From positions 2,946,407 to 3,010,406 of the forward strand of contig NZ_NCSS01000006.1 of NCBI RefSeq assembly GCF_002088935.1: DNA of 64,000 nucleotides, in the 5' to 3' direction. Origin of the DNA: Henriciella litoralis. Lineage in GTDB: Bacteria; Pseudomonadota; Alphaproteobacteria; Caulobacterales; Hyphomonadaceae. Shown here piece after piece: positions 53,800 through 61,890 of this stretch. The notes beneath the pieces are model-generated. The model searched no databases, was not told the origin of the DNA, and saw only the letters and a list, made by a program, of their open reading frames with translations. Every line of letters begins with the position of its first letter. The stretch's first letter is position 1. A program made the translations under genes and the position numbers.

Positions 53800-55098
53800 T
53801 TGAATAGTGCTTTTAGGGGTGCGGATCCGCGCCCGAAATACGTGCTTGCGATACTCACGATTACCTTTGTCCTGGCGAACATCGACAGGAACATCATCAA
53901 CATGCTTCTGGAGCAGATTCGCGCTGAATTCGATCTGCTCGACTGGCAGCTGGGACTGTTGTCAGGCTTTGCATTTTCGGCGGTCTACGCGATTGCGGGG
54001 GTGTGGATTTCACGACTGGCAGATCGGGGTGACCGGATTACGATTATCTCCATTTCATTGACGGTGTGGAGCGCCATGACGGCCCTGTGCGGCATGGCCG
54101 GATCGGCGATTCAGCTCATGCTGGCCAGGGCTGGTGTTGGCCTCGGAGAGGGAGGGTGCAGTCCACCTGCCCATTCCCTTATAAGTGATCTATTTCCGGC
54201 GTCCAAAAGAGCGACGGCGCTCGGTATTTATGCGTCGGGTGCAACCGTGGGGCTGGCGGGCGGCTTTTACCTTGGGGGCTGGCTGGGTGAGGCGTTCGGC
54301 TGGCGGGTAGCATTGCTCGCGGTGGGGCTGCCCGGCCTGTTCGTCGCAATTCTGTTCAGGTTGACGGTAAAAGAGCCGAGGCGGTCCGTTGAGCAGGTGC
54401 AAAGCCAGACCGCGCCAAAGCAAAACCTTGTAGATGCCGCGCTTCGTATCTGGCGCAGTCGTAGCTTGCGCCATGTGATGGTCGCAGCCGCTCTGTCGGC
54501 GATGGTTGCGTCTGGCACGATTACCTTTGTCCCGTCCTTCCTTATCCGGACCCACGACATGACCACTCTCGAAGTTGGGACGGCCCTGGCAGTCATCACT
54601 GGGGTGTTTGCCAGTTCGGGGGTGATTTTTGGGGGCTGGGTTGCCGACCGGCTTGCCAGACGCGACCAGCGCTGGAATGCGTGGATACCAGCTCTCGCCA
54701 AGCTCCTTGCCCTGCCTGGCATGCTCATCTTCTTCCTGATCGACAACAAGGTCTTTGCGCTAGCGGCTTATGCGTTGCCGAGTTTTTTGTCTGGCATGTG
54801 GCTTGGTCCCACATATTCAATGGTGCAGGGACTGGCGCCGAAAGCAATTCGGTCGACCGCTGCAGCCGTTTTGTTGTTGGTCTACAATATTTTGGGGCTC
54901 GGTGTCGGGCCGATTATTATTGGTGGTCTCAGCGACTTCATTCGTGACGTATATGGCGGAAATTCGCTTCGAACGGCCTTGCTGTGTATTGCGCCGATCT
55001 CTTGCTGGGCTGCCTTCCATTACTGGTGGTCGGCGCGGTTCCTGCGTGAGGACATGAAAAACCCGGACCTCGATTTAGAGCTTGCAGAAGTGCTGTGA
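53800..55098 (+). CDS. MFS transporter (spinster/UhpC-like)
   Basis: A 432-residue carrier with twelve membrane segments. The start is TTG 53800, five bases after GGGAGGAAG; no ATG is suitably placed. Signatures are ANIDRNIINMLLEQIRAEFD, SRLADRGDRITII (the loop 2-3 motif) and RAGVGLGEGGCSPPAHSLIS. It probably imports the receptor's cargo across the inner membrane. The stop lies 92 bp before the preferred GntR start. Confidence 0.9.
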   Translation: MNSAFRGADPRPKYVLAILTITFVLANIDRNIINMLLEQIRAEFDLLDWQLGLLSGFAFSAVYAIAGVWISRLADRGDRITIISISLTVWSAMTALCGMAGSAIQLMLARAGVGLGEGGCSPPAHSLISDLFPASKRATALGIYASGATVGLAGGFYLGGWLGEAFGWRVALLAVGLPGLFVAILFRLTVKEPRRSVEQVQSQTAPKQNLVDAALRIWRSRSLRHVMVAAALSAMVASGTITFVPSFLIRTHDMTTLEVGTALAVITGVFASSGVIFGGWVADRLARRDQRWNAWIPALAKLLALPGMLIFFLIDNKVFALAAYALPSFLSGMWLGPTYSMVQGLAPKAIRSTAAAVLLLVYNILGLGVGPIIIGGLSDFIRDVYGGNSLRTALLCIAPISCWAAFHYWWSARFLREDMKNPDLDLELAEVL

Positions 55099-55131
55099 CA
55101 CTGTGAACGATATGCAGGAATCTCTATCTGT

Positions 55132-55154
55132 TATAAGGGTCTTCAAACCTTATA
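55132..55154. promoter_or_regulatory. Candidate operator upstream of the GntR gene
   Basis: TATAAGG-N9-CCTTATA, a perfect 7-bp inverted repeat, is centred 47 bp before the GntR ATG at 55190. Its CCTTAT half-site recurs in the candidate operators at 48533 and 49768, which suggests autoregulation together with control of the oxygenase genes. Confidence 0.5.
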
Positions 55155-55189
55155 TCGCGTTAGAGTGTGACACTGCAACGTGGCCAGCA

Positions 55190-56002
55190 ATGAGCAAAAT
55201 TTTGACTGATCAGACATCAGCGCGCCAAGCGCCTACTCCTTCCAGATCCCGGACGCGCCGAAAAGTGACCAAGGAGAAGGGGGCGCTGCGTGTTGCTCGC
55301 GAAATTGCCAAGCACATCCAGGAAGAGAAACTGATGGCCGGGGAGAAATACCTGTCAGAGGCGGAAGCGATCGAACGGTATCAGGTTGCGCGCGGCACAC
55401 TGCGCGAGGCGTTGCGCCATTTGCAGATACAAGGCGTCATTGAGATCCGCCCGGGGCCAAAGGGCGGGCATTTTGTCGCCGATCCGACCGCAGACAATCT
55501 CGCGTCAACAATCGCCTTGCTACTGCAGTTCTCGGATGCGACCATCGAGTCCCTGATTGAAGCTCGCGGGTCGATTGAGCCGGGTATGGCGGCCATGGCA
55601 GCTGCCCACGCGACAGAGGCTGACATTGAAGCCATGGACGAATTGCTGGCCGAGATGGAGGACTCTCTAGGCAATTATGAGGCCTATTATGCGGTCTACA
55701 TGGATCTCTGGGACGTTCTTGCCCGCTCCACGCGCAATGCGTTTTTCGTATTCCTGTCTCCCGCACTGCGGAACATTACTTGGACGGCGGGCATAAGGCC
55801 AAACGAGCGCCAAAGGGAGAGAGCGCTTCGCAACCTGCAGACTGTCAGGGATGCGGTTGCCAAAGGCGATCCGGAAGAGGCTTTTCAGGCCATGCAATTG
55901 CTTGAGCGCCAGTTCCTGGCAACTATGCGCGAAGAGTATCCGCGGGAAATTTCCAAAATTGTGTCCTGGTCTGATTTTGGAAGGCGCAACGCTTCAAATT
56001 GA
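55190..56002 (+). CDS. GntR-family regulator, FCD (FadR) subfamily
   Basis: A 270-residue regulator. ATG 55190 (MSKILTDQTSARQAP) is favoured over an upstream in-frame ATG that lacks homology. The winged HTH (KYLSEAEAIERYQVARGTLR, then EALRHLQIQGVIEIRPG) covers residues 35-100. The helical FCD ligand domain follows (IEARGSIEPGMAAMAAAHAT). Such proteins repress catabolic genes until an acid or CoA ligand binds. It ends 9 bp inside the convergent FAD oxidase gene. Confidence 0.9.
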   Translation: MSKILTDQTSARQAPTPSRSRTRRKVTKEKGALRVAREIAKHIQEEKLMAGEKYLSEAEAIERYQVARGTLREALRHLQIQGVIEIRPGPKGGHFVADPTADNLASTIALLLQFSDATIESLIEARGSIEPGMAAMAAAHATEADIEAMDELLAEMEDSLGNYEAYYAVYMDLWDVLARSTRNAFFVFLSPALRNITWTAGIRPNERQRERALRNLQTVRDAVAKGDPEEAFQAMQLLERQFLATMREEYPREISKIVSWSDFGRRNASN

Positions 56003-57388
56003 GAAGATTTTCCCAGGATTGAAGATGTTGGCGGGGTCTAGCGCCTGTTTGATGGCCCGCATTGCTGGTAAGCCGCTGGCATGTTCCAGCTCTAGAAATT
56101 TCTGTTTGCCCGTGCCGATGCCGTGCTCGCCGGTGCAGGTTCCGCCCATCGAGATTGCGCGTTCGACAAGCCGGTCATGGAGTGCGTGAGCGCGCTCCAA
56201 CTCCTTACTATCGTCCGGATCGACGAGCAGAAAGAGGTGGAAGTTGCCGTCACCGACATGTCCAACGAGCGGGGCAACCAGGCCGGAGGTCTCCAGATCG
56301 GCTTTTGTCTCAACGACCGCGTCGGCAAGGCGGGAAATGGGGACGCACACATCTGTGACGAGAACCTGTTTTCCAGGGCTCAAGGCGCGGGCAGCGTAGA
56401 GCGCATAATGGCGCGCCGTTTCGAGCTTGCGCCTCTCTTCTGCCTGCAGCGCCCATTCGAACTGACCGGCGCCAAAATCGCCCGCCAGCTCTTTGAATGT
56501 CGAGATCTGGTCGTTCACGACGGCCTCGCTTCCATGAAATTCGACGAACAGCATGGGCGTCTCAGGCAGCGACAGGTTTGAATAGCTGTTGCTGGCGGCC
56601 ACCTGAACTTCATCAAGAAGCTCTATCCGGGCGACGGCAATCCCCATCTGTATCGCCATGATCACTGTGTTGGTGGCGTCTGCAATGGAGTTGAAGGGCA
56701 TTACGCCGAGCGCAATCTGCTCCGGAATTCCATAAAGTCTGAGCGTCAGTTCCGTTATAATGCCAAGTGTCCCTTCCGACCCAACGAACATCCGGGTGAG
56801 GTCGTAGCCTGCCGCAGATTTGCGTGCCCGATGTCCGGTCCTGATGACGCTCCCGTCGGCTAGAACGACCGTCAGTTCGAGAACATTGTCCGCCATTGTG
56901 CCGTAGCGTACCGCATTGGTCCCGGATGCACGGGTCGCCGCCATGCCGCCCAGCGTTGCATTCGCGCCCGGGTCGATTGGAAAGAACAGTCCTTGATCTC
57001 GCAGAAACACATTCAGTTGCTCGCGTGTGACGCCGGCATCAACGCGCACGCACAAATCTTCGCTCAGGACTTCTCTGATGGTGCACATTCTAGAGGTGTC
57101 GATACTCAGGCCGCCATGAACTGCCGAGACGTGACCCTCCAGCGACGTGCCTGCCCCGAATGGAATGATGGGGCAATTGTGTCTGGCGCAGATCTTGACG
57201 GCCTCTGACACGTCCTCAGTGCTTTCAGCGAAGAGCACAGCATCTGGAGGGACGCAGGCATGCCACGACTCATCCTTGCCGTGGGCCTCCAGCGTTGATG
57301 AGCTGCTGTCCAGCTTGTCGCCAAAGAGTTGAGCCAGTTCAGCGACCACCGCATCAACATCGTATAGCCGTGCTAGATTAACCGTCAT
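55994..57388 (-). CDS. FAD-linked oxidase (GlcD / D-lactate dehydrogenase type)
   Basis: A 464-residue vanillyl-alcohol-oxidase-fold flavoenzyme. ATG 57388 (MTVNLARLYDVDAVVAEL) has AAGGAA upstream. The FAD motif is IIPFGAGTSLEGH, followed by DPGANATLGGMAATRASGTN, and the C-terminal domain has HVGDGNFHLFLLVDP and CTGEHGIGTGK. The family oxidises D-2-hydroxyacids such as D-lactate or glycolate to 2-oxoacids. A perfect 20-bp palindrome lies 23 bp upstream of the start. It may oxidise a hydroxyacid side product of this island. Confidence 0.9.
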   Translation of the reverse strand: MTVNLARLYDVDAVVAELAQLFGDKLDSSSSTLEAHGKDESWHACVPPDAVLFAESTEDVSEAVKICARHNCPIIPFGAGTSLEGHVSAVHGGLSIDTSRMCTIREVLSEDLCVRVDAGVTREQLNVFLRDQGLFFPIDPGANATLGGMAATRASGTNAVRYGTMADNVLELTVVLADGSVIRTGHRARKSAAGYDLTRMFVGSEGTLGIITELTLRLYGIPEQIALGVMPFNSIADATNTVIMAIQMGIAVARIELLDEVQVAASNSYSNLSLPETPMLFVEFHGSEAVVNDQISTFKELAGDFGAGQFEWALQAEERRKLETARHYALYAARALSPGKQVLVTDVCVPISRLADAVVETKADLETSGLVAPLVGHVGDGNFHLFLLVDPDDSKELERAHALHDRLVERAISMGGTCTGEHGIGTGKQKFLELEHASGLPAMRAIKQALDPANIFNPGKIFSI

Positions 57389-57410
57389 GAGTTTCGCATT
57401 TCCTTGCAAT

Positions 57411-57430
57411 ATAATTATGATCATAATTAT
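57411..57430. promoter_or_regulatory. Perfect 20-bp palindrome, probable operator
   Basis: ATAATTATGATCATAATTAT is a perfect palindrome immediately upstream of the FAD oxidase gene, where RNA polymerase would bind. The convergent GntR-FCD regulator is the nearest candidate protein; FCD-GntR proteins bind palindromic operators. Confidence 0.6.
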
Positions 57431-57816
57431 AGATTTGGGTTGCGCTGGACAAGCCCACACGACGGTTGCGCCAGATTTTTCGCTCGAATGACAAAAGTCG
57501 CTGATCCTTCAATGCGTACTTGGATTGCCATCTGCAGCGTCATTTGCTGACGATGATCTCGGGAGATGTATAGAAGTAATGACGGGCAGGTGAGGGGCAA
57601 CTTCGAAGCCGCCGGCCGGTGTGAGGCGGAGACAAGGCCGTCGATCTCTTTCTCATACACCGCATTTTGCCATCTTCGATGAATGGCGTCTCGCAGGACT
57701 CAGTCTGCAGCACTTCAACCGATGGGGCCGCCTCTAGATTGAACACTAAGAGATCTGGCGAAACTGGCGGGGTAGGGACTTCGGCTAAAACAGAGACCGG
57801 AGCCCAAGAAAATGCC
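57431..57816. other. Non-coding or decayed stretch
   Basis: There is no intact gene in these 386 bp. Short minus-strand readings can be joined only by a frameshift near 57650 and match no family I know. It connects the FAD oxidase promoter to the IS remnant and may be eroded coding sequence. Confidence 0.4.
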
Positions 57817-57880
57817 CGCCAGTGGCGGGCGATTTCGCGAATTCCGAGATCTGGTCTTCAAATCAGGGACTGCGTGGCGG
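57817..57880. repeat. 64-bp IS-associated block, copy 3
   Basis: It matches the blocks at 5530 and 22044 and runs directly into the IS6-type end at 57879. At its left edge GCCCGCCA-G-TGGCGGGC (57814-57830) is a perfect 8-bp inverted repeat around one base. Confidence 0.7.
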
Positions 57881-58137
57881 TGTTGTCAGACTAATGCAAA
57901 CTAGTCTCTGCGAACCGGCGAATAAGCAGGTTTAGACGGCCAGAAGCCGTCGCCATTCTTGGAGGGCGGCGTGGGTGGAGATGAATTTCTGAAGGTTCGA
58001 CATCCGCCTGAACCTCAGCATCGCTCGCTGGATGATCGCGGGCGACGTTTTGAAATAGCGGAAGGGCGACTTGCTCATGCCGCAAAGAGTAGAGCGGCGC
58101 GCTATCCGTTCTCAAGCAAAGTTCTTCTGACAATACC
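57879..58137 (-). mobile_element. Compact IS6-derived element, 259 bp, with both ends (remnant 4)
   Basis: The ends are GGTGTTGTCAGA (57879-57890) and TCTGACAATACC (58126-58137), which pair at 11 of 12 positions. The interior consists of the first ~15 and last ~33 codons of an IS6-type transposase fused in one frame. With both ends but no catalytic core it has the form of a MITE-like non-autonomous element. No 8-bp direct repeat flanks it, so the insertion is old or arose by recombination. Confidence 0.85.
57932..58078 (-). pseudogene. 48-codon in-frame mini-transposase ORF
   Basis: ATG 58078 to TAA 57932. It begins MSKSPFRYFKTSPAIIQ (IS6 N-terminus) and passes directly to RAMLRFRRMSNLQKFISTH and QEWRRLLAV (IS6 C-terminus). 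The whole DDE core is absent, yet the frame is kept with no stop. Expression is not shown; it may simply be a recent clean deletion. Confidence 0.7.
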
Positions 58138-58284
58138 GTGGAAGGGATTTCGGGACATGAAGCGACGTTTGCCAGGATAGCCGACCCGCTCAATTGGCTT
58201 TGTTGCGCTGACAATGCCCGTAGTGTGTTTGCCCTGAATTTATGGATACGCCCATTGTGTATATCTGTGCGAGCGATGTCGATT

Positions 58285-58298
58285 AAAACATTTGTTTT
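58285..58298. promoter_or_regulatory. AAAACA-TT-TGTTTT dyad, copy 1
   Basis: AAAACATTTGTTTT, a 6-bp inverted repeat with a 2-base centre, lies 59 bp before the SDR start. The identical word occurs at 59133 beyond the SDR stop, ahead of the TetR gene. Size and symmetry suit a TetR-family operator. Confidence 0.6.
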
Positions 58299-58356
58299 TT
58301 ATAAGTTGAGCTTTTGAACGATCGCATTATTGTGCGCAAAAAAAGGGGAGAAAGCT

Positions 58357-59118
58357 TTGCAAGGTTTGGATGGAAAGATCCATGTCATCACGGGCGGCTA
58401 TGGTGGCATTGCCATAGCGACGGCCCGGTTCCTGTTGAAGCATGGTGGCCGCGTTGTGCTGACCGGACGTGACGCGGAGAAGGGGCGGGCGGCGATAGCG
58501 GCACTTTCCGATGAATTTGACGGGGGCGTACACTTTTACGAGCAGGATGTGACGGACCCGCAGGCGACCGACATCTTGGCCGGCAGAATTGAGCAAGCGG
58601 TTGGACCTGTGTGGGGCGTGGTTGCCAATGCTGCGGGTGCGTGGCCTGGCAATTCCTTCGATTTGTCTGCGGAGGATTGGCGCAAGACCTTTGCGGTCAA
58701 TCTCGATGGTGCTTTCTACACGGCGCAAGCCTTCGCGCGAAATATGCGTGGGCGGGGAGGTTCGGTGGTCATGGTCTCGTCGATTGCCGGGACGATCAAC
58801 ACAATACCGCTCGTTGTTGCGTCGTACTCGACGTCAAAGGCGGGCATGTCATTTCTTGCGGCAAGACTTGGTATCGAGTGGGCACGGGAGGGTATCCGGG
58901 TCAATGCTGTCGAGCCCGGCCATATTGATACGGAATTGACCGCAAAGGCGCGAGCGCGTCGTCCTGACATGATTGAGCGCTGGATCTCGGAGGTGCCCAT
59001 GCAGCGCCTTCTTGATCCGGAAGAGGTCGCCCACACGATTGCATTCCTGCTCTCAGACCTTTCCAGTGGAATGACGGCGTCCACGCTGACTGTCGATGGT
59101 GGTTATTCGCGCTGTTGA
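58357..59118 (+). CDS. SDR-family oxidoreductase
   Basis: A 253-residue short-chain dehydrogenase. TTG 58357 has GGGGAG seven bases upstream; a TTG at 58330 is in frame but lacks one. The glycine motif is TGGYGGIA, where the third Gly of TGxxxGxG is Ala, an unusual cofactor loop. ANAAG, SSIAG and YSTSK (YxxxK) are intact and the end TVDGGYS is typical. Identical 14-bp dyads flank it, and the TetR gene lies downstream. Confidence 0.9.
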   Translation: MQGLDGKIHVITGGYGGIAIATARFLLKHGGRVVLTGRDAEKGRAAIAALSDEFDGGVHFYEQDVTDPQATDILAGRIEQAVGPVWGVVANAAGAWPGNSFDLSAEDWRKTFAVNLDGAFYTAQAFARNMRGRGGSVVMVSSIAGTINTIPLVVASYSTSKAGMSFLAARLGIEWAREGIRVNAVEPGHIDTELTAKARARRPDMIERWISEVPMQRLLDPEEVAHTIAFLLSDLSSGMTASTLTVDGGYSRC

Positions 59119-59132
59119 AGCGGTTGTCGTTG

Positions 59133-59146
59133 AAAACATTTGTTTT
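59133..59146. promoter_or_regulatory. AAAACA-TT-TGTTTT dyad, copy 2
   Basis: The second exact copy of AAAACATTTGTTTT lies 14 bp after the SDR stop and about 320 bp before the TetR start. It may serve autoregulation of the TetR gene. Confidence 0.55.
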
Positions 59147-59463
59147 GCGATGACTTCATCTTGATTGGAAAGGGCGTGCCAATGGGCGCAGTAAGTATGC
59201 CCCTTATTACTGACAAGCTGCGACGTCATAGATATCTCGGAAGTGATGGTAACAGCTTCCTGAAGAGACTTTCAGCATCCTAAACCTTCGGGTTTGCAAT
59301 GCTCAATCAATTGTGTCTAAGCATGCCTTACTGGTCCTGTCCTTGGGCAGTGCCATGACTATGTAATTTCGATAGCACATTCACATTGAGTGACGATAAA
59401 CTCAGGCAAGTCCCGAGTCTCTTTTTCATGAAGGATCAGCCGCTGCTCTGGTCCGGAGAATCC
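59147..59463. other. Intergenic space before the TetR gene
   Basis: No gene, repeat or strong terminator seen. It should contain the TetR promoter; CGGAGAA precedes the ATG at 59464. Confidence 0.5.
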
Positions 59464-60132
59464 ATGGCCCAATCATCTTCTAACGACGCGAACATCACCT
59501 CAGATAAGGATGATACGCGAACCAGAATTAAGTCTGCCGCCAGAAAATTAATTGCGGAACGCGGCGTCGAGGCGGTGAGCACGCGCGACATCATGAAAGA
59601 AGTCGAGGCAAGGAATTCCAGCCTGCTGAATTACTATTTCGGATCCAAAGAGAACCTCATCAGTGAGCTGATGGCAGACATTTTCAAGTATGCCGCACAG
59701 CGTTGGGAGGCCCGGTTGCAAGCGCTTGAAGCGCGTGGGGGGCCAAGAACGGTTCGGGATGTTGTGGAAGTCATTGTGCAAGAAGCTGAATGGGGGACAG
59801 ACTCCGATTCAAGCCCGACAGTGACCAGGTTTCTGATGAACGTGTTCTGCACGCGTCGTAAATCTGTCCGCAGATTGGCGGACTCCGTCGACATGTCCTC
59901 GTTCAACTATTTACTTCAGATGATCACGCAGCTTCTTCCGGACATTCCAGAGCACACAATGCGGCAGCGGCTCGTATTTTTCGCATGGTATCAGCTCGCG
60001 ACGCTTAGCGCATATGAAGCCTTCCTGGCTGACCCAAACGAGCAAGGAAGCGTCTGGATCAAAGATGATGCACGGCGGAATATTGTCGACACTTCGGTTG
60101 GCCTTCTGATGGCACCCGTCTCCTCGGAGTAA
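59464..60132 (+). CDS. TetR-family transcriptional regulator
   Basis: A 222-residue regulator starting at ATG 59464 (MAQSSSNDANITSDKDDTRT), with GGAGA upstream. The HTH is IKSAARKLIAERGVEAVSTR, then DIMKEVEARNSSLLNYYFGS with KENLISEL. The C-terminal ligand domain is diverged. It probably represses the flanking SDR and perhaps the PhyH genes; the two exact dyads beside it and the 13-bp repeats downstream are candidate targets. Confidence 0.9.
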   Translation: MAQSSSNDANITSDKDDTRTRIKSAARKLIAERGVEAVSTRDIMKEVEARNSSLLNYYFGSKENLISELMADIFKYAAQRWEARLQALEARGGPRTVRDVVEVIVQEAEWGTDSDSSPTVTRFLMNVFCTRRKSVRRLADSVDMSSFNYLLQMITQLLPDIPEHTMRQRLVFFAWYQLATLSAYEAFLADPNEQGSVWIKDDARRNIVDTSVGLLMAPVSSE

Positions 60133-60147
60133 ATGCCCGAGCACAAT

Positions 60148-60190
60148 TAATGCGATCGATTAATGCAATTGACTAATGCGGTCGCTTAAT
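60148..60190. repeat. 13-bp tandem repeat upstream of PhyH genes
   Basis: Three consecutive 13-bp units (TAATGCGATCGAT, TAATGCAATTGAC, TAATGCGGTCGCT) plus a partial fourth TAAT begin 15 bp after the TetR stop and end about 70 bp before the PhyH start. Helically phased short repeats in a promoter suggest cooperative protein binding. Confidence 0.6.
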
Positions 60191-60260
60191 CTATGCCTCT
60201 CCTCAAGTGCTCACCAGCGCGTTGCGCAGAGTGGGCCAGATCAGGGAGAGGGCGTACGCA

Positions 60261-61100
60261 ATGCCGCAGATGCAGACAGCCGACTTGCCACGATTGATCG
60301 GGCCTGACGAACTCGAACAAGCAGCATCAGACGTTCGAAATCACGGCATCTGCCTGATTGCGAACGTCCTATCCTCCCAGCAACTGGAGAGAGCCCATCA
60401 CGCTGTCTATGATGCCGCCCAGCATGACGAGACACGTGACCACATAGACCAGTTCGAACTCGACTATGACGACAAAAACCATCGGATATGGAATCTGCTA
60501 AGCCTTAACTCAGTTTTTGTTGAACTCGCCGAGCATCCTACAGTGCTGCATCTCTTGCGGGCCGTGCTTGGCTGGCCCTGCCTTTTGTCCAGCTTCTCGG
60601 CCAACATAGCTTATCCAGGCGGAGATGCAGGCGCGCTGCATGCCGATCAGTTCTTTGTACCGGGCGCCTGGGACCGGCCTATAAGCCTTAATATCGGCTG
60701 GGCTATCGATGATTTTACGCTGGAAAACGGGGCGACACATTTCGTGCCCGGCAGTCATCGCCTCAAGCGTTCGCCAACAACCCGGGAAAACCAGAGCCAG
60801 ACCGGCGTTCAAGGGATTGTGCCTGCTGGGTCGCTGATCGCATTTGAAGGACGTCTCTGGCACAAGACGGGCGCAAACAGAAGCAAGAACCAGGCTCGTG
60901 CCGGACTGTTCGCGAACTATGTGACCAATATCTACCGCACTCAGGAAAACATGTTCCTGTCGGTGAATCCCCTTGTTGTTCAAATGGCCTCAAGAGAGCT
61001 TCAGGTCCTGCTTGGCTATCGCACTCGCGGGCTTGGCATGGTGAATGGCCTTCCTCCTCTTTGGCACGCAAGCGACGACAAAAAAGCAAAGCAGGAATAG
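60261..61100 (+). CDS. Phytanoyl-CoA dioxygenase (PhyH) family protein
   Basis: A 279-residue Fe(II)/2-oxoglutarate dioxygenase-fold protein. ATG 60261 follows GGGAGAGGG; an in-frame GTG at 60207 is less likely. Iron ligands are His and Asp in HADQFFVPG and the distal His in RLWHKTGANRS; Arg in RAGLFANYV should hold 2-oxoglutarate. It contains NIGWAIDDFTLENGATHFVP. PhyH proteins hydroxylate CoA esters or small lipophilic molecules. A close tandem paralogue follows 4 bp later. Confidence 0.92.
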   Translation: MPQMQTADLPRLIGPDELEQAASDVRNHGICLIANVLSSQQLERAHHAVYDAAQHDETRDHIDQFELDYDDKNHRIWNLLSLNSVFVELAEHPTVLHLLRAVLGWPCLLSSFSANIAYPGGDAGALHADQFFVPGAWDRPISLNIGWAIDDFTLENGATHFVPGSHRLKRSPTTRENQSQTGVQGIVPAGSLIAFEGRLWHKTGANRSKNQARAGLFANYVTNIYRTQENMFLSVNPLVVQMASRELQVLLGYRTRGLGMVNGLPPLWHASDDKKAKQE

Positions 61101-61104
61101 TATA

Positions 61105-61890
61105 ATGTTTAACGCCAAAGCCTTTGATCTGTCTGATGCGCTTTCCGCCTTTGATGAAGAGGGTGTCGCGATCGTCACCAATGTCCTGCTGCCAGCGGAG
61201 CTTCAGGACATTCGCGACGCCGTAGAAGAGGTCATTGCCACGGATAGGGCGCGTGGCGAACAGTTGACCGGCTTCTCCTATGATCCAGATGATCGAAATA
61301 TTCGGATACGAGATCTTGTCCTCAAGCATGAGGCTTTCCGTGCGCTGGTCGAGAATCCGCTCGCATTGACGTTCGTTGAGCATGCCCTGGGCGAAGACTT
61401 TCGACTGTCAAATTTCAGTGGGAATGTCACAGGCCCAGGCTCCCAGCGGATGTATATGCATGCCGATCAGGGATTTGTGCCGGCCCCGTGGCCACCATAC
61501 CCTTTTGCGATCAATATCGGCTGGGCCATAGATGATTTCACATTCGAAAATGGTGGAACGGTCTATGTTCCCGGGAGTAATCACAAGAGCCACGGACCAG
61601 CCCCGGAGGGAGGTTATCCCGATGAGAAGGCTATCGAATGCCCAGCAGGGTCCTTCTTCGCAATAGATGGACGGACCTGGCATCAGACGGGCGATAATCT
61701 GACGACGGATCAATCGAGAACGGGTCTGTTTGCTTATTATGTGCGATCATTCCTCATCCTGCAGAGGCCTTGGTACCGCTTCGTTTCACCGGAACTCGAA
61801 GGCAAATTCACTCCCAGCCTGTGGAACATGATGGGCATGGATATCGGAGAAATTCCAACACTTCGCTCCAGCAAGGCTGATGCGTCATGA
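61105..61890 (+). CDS. Phytanoyl-CoA dioxygenase (PhyH) family protein, tandem paralogue
   Basis: A 261-residue PhyH protein. ATG 61105 has AGGAA upstream and lies 4 bp after the previous stop. Iron ligands are HADQGFVPA and RTWHQTGDNLT, the 2-oxoglutarate Arg lies in SRTGLFAYYV, and NIGWAIDDFTFENGGTVYVP is almost the same as in its neighbour. Two intact copies suggest either two successive oxidations or a heteromeric enzyme. It overlaps the next gene by 4 bp (ATGA). Confidence 0.92.
   Translation: MFNAKAFDLSDALSAFDEEGVAIVTNVLLPAELQDIRDAVEEVIATDRARGEQLTGFSYDPDDRNIRIRDLVLKHEAFRALVENPLALTFVEHALGEDFRLSNFSGNVTGPGSQRMYMHADQGFVPAPWPPYPFAINIGWAIDDFTFENGGTVYVPGSNHKSHGPAPEGGYPDEKAIECPAGSFFAIDGRTWHQTGDNLTTDQSRTGLFAYYVRSFLILQRPWYRFVSPELEGKFTPSLWNMMGMDIGEIPTLRSSKADAS

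Noticed and set aside
57427..57746. Possible small gene on the minus strand
   Set aside because: Needs a frameshift to join two pieces, and neither has a recognisable domain or a proper ribosome-binding site.
57871..58145. 8-bp target duplication around the 259-bp IS derivative
   Set aside because: The bases outside the ends (TGCGTGGC and GTGGAAGG) do not match. The 506-bp copy at 5592-6097 also lacks one.
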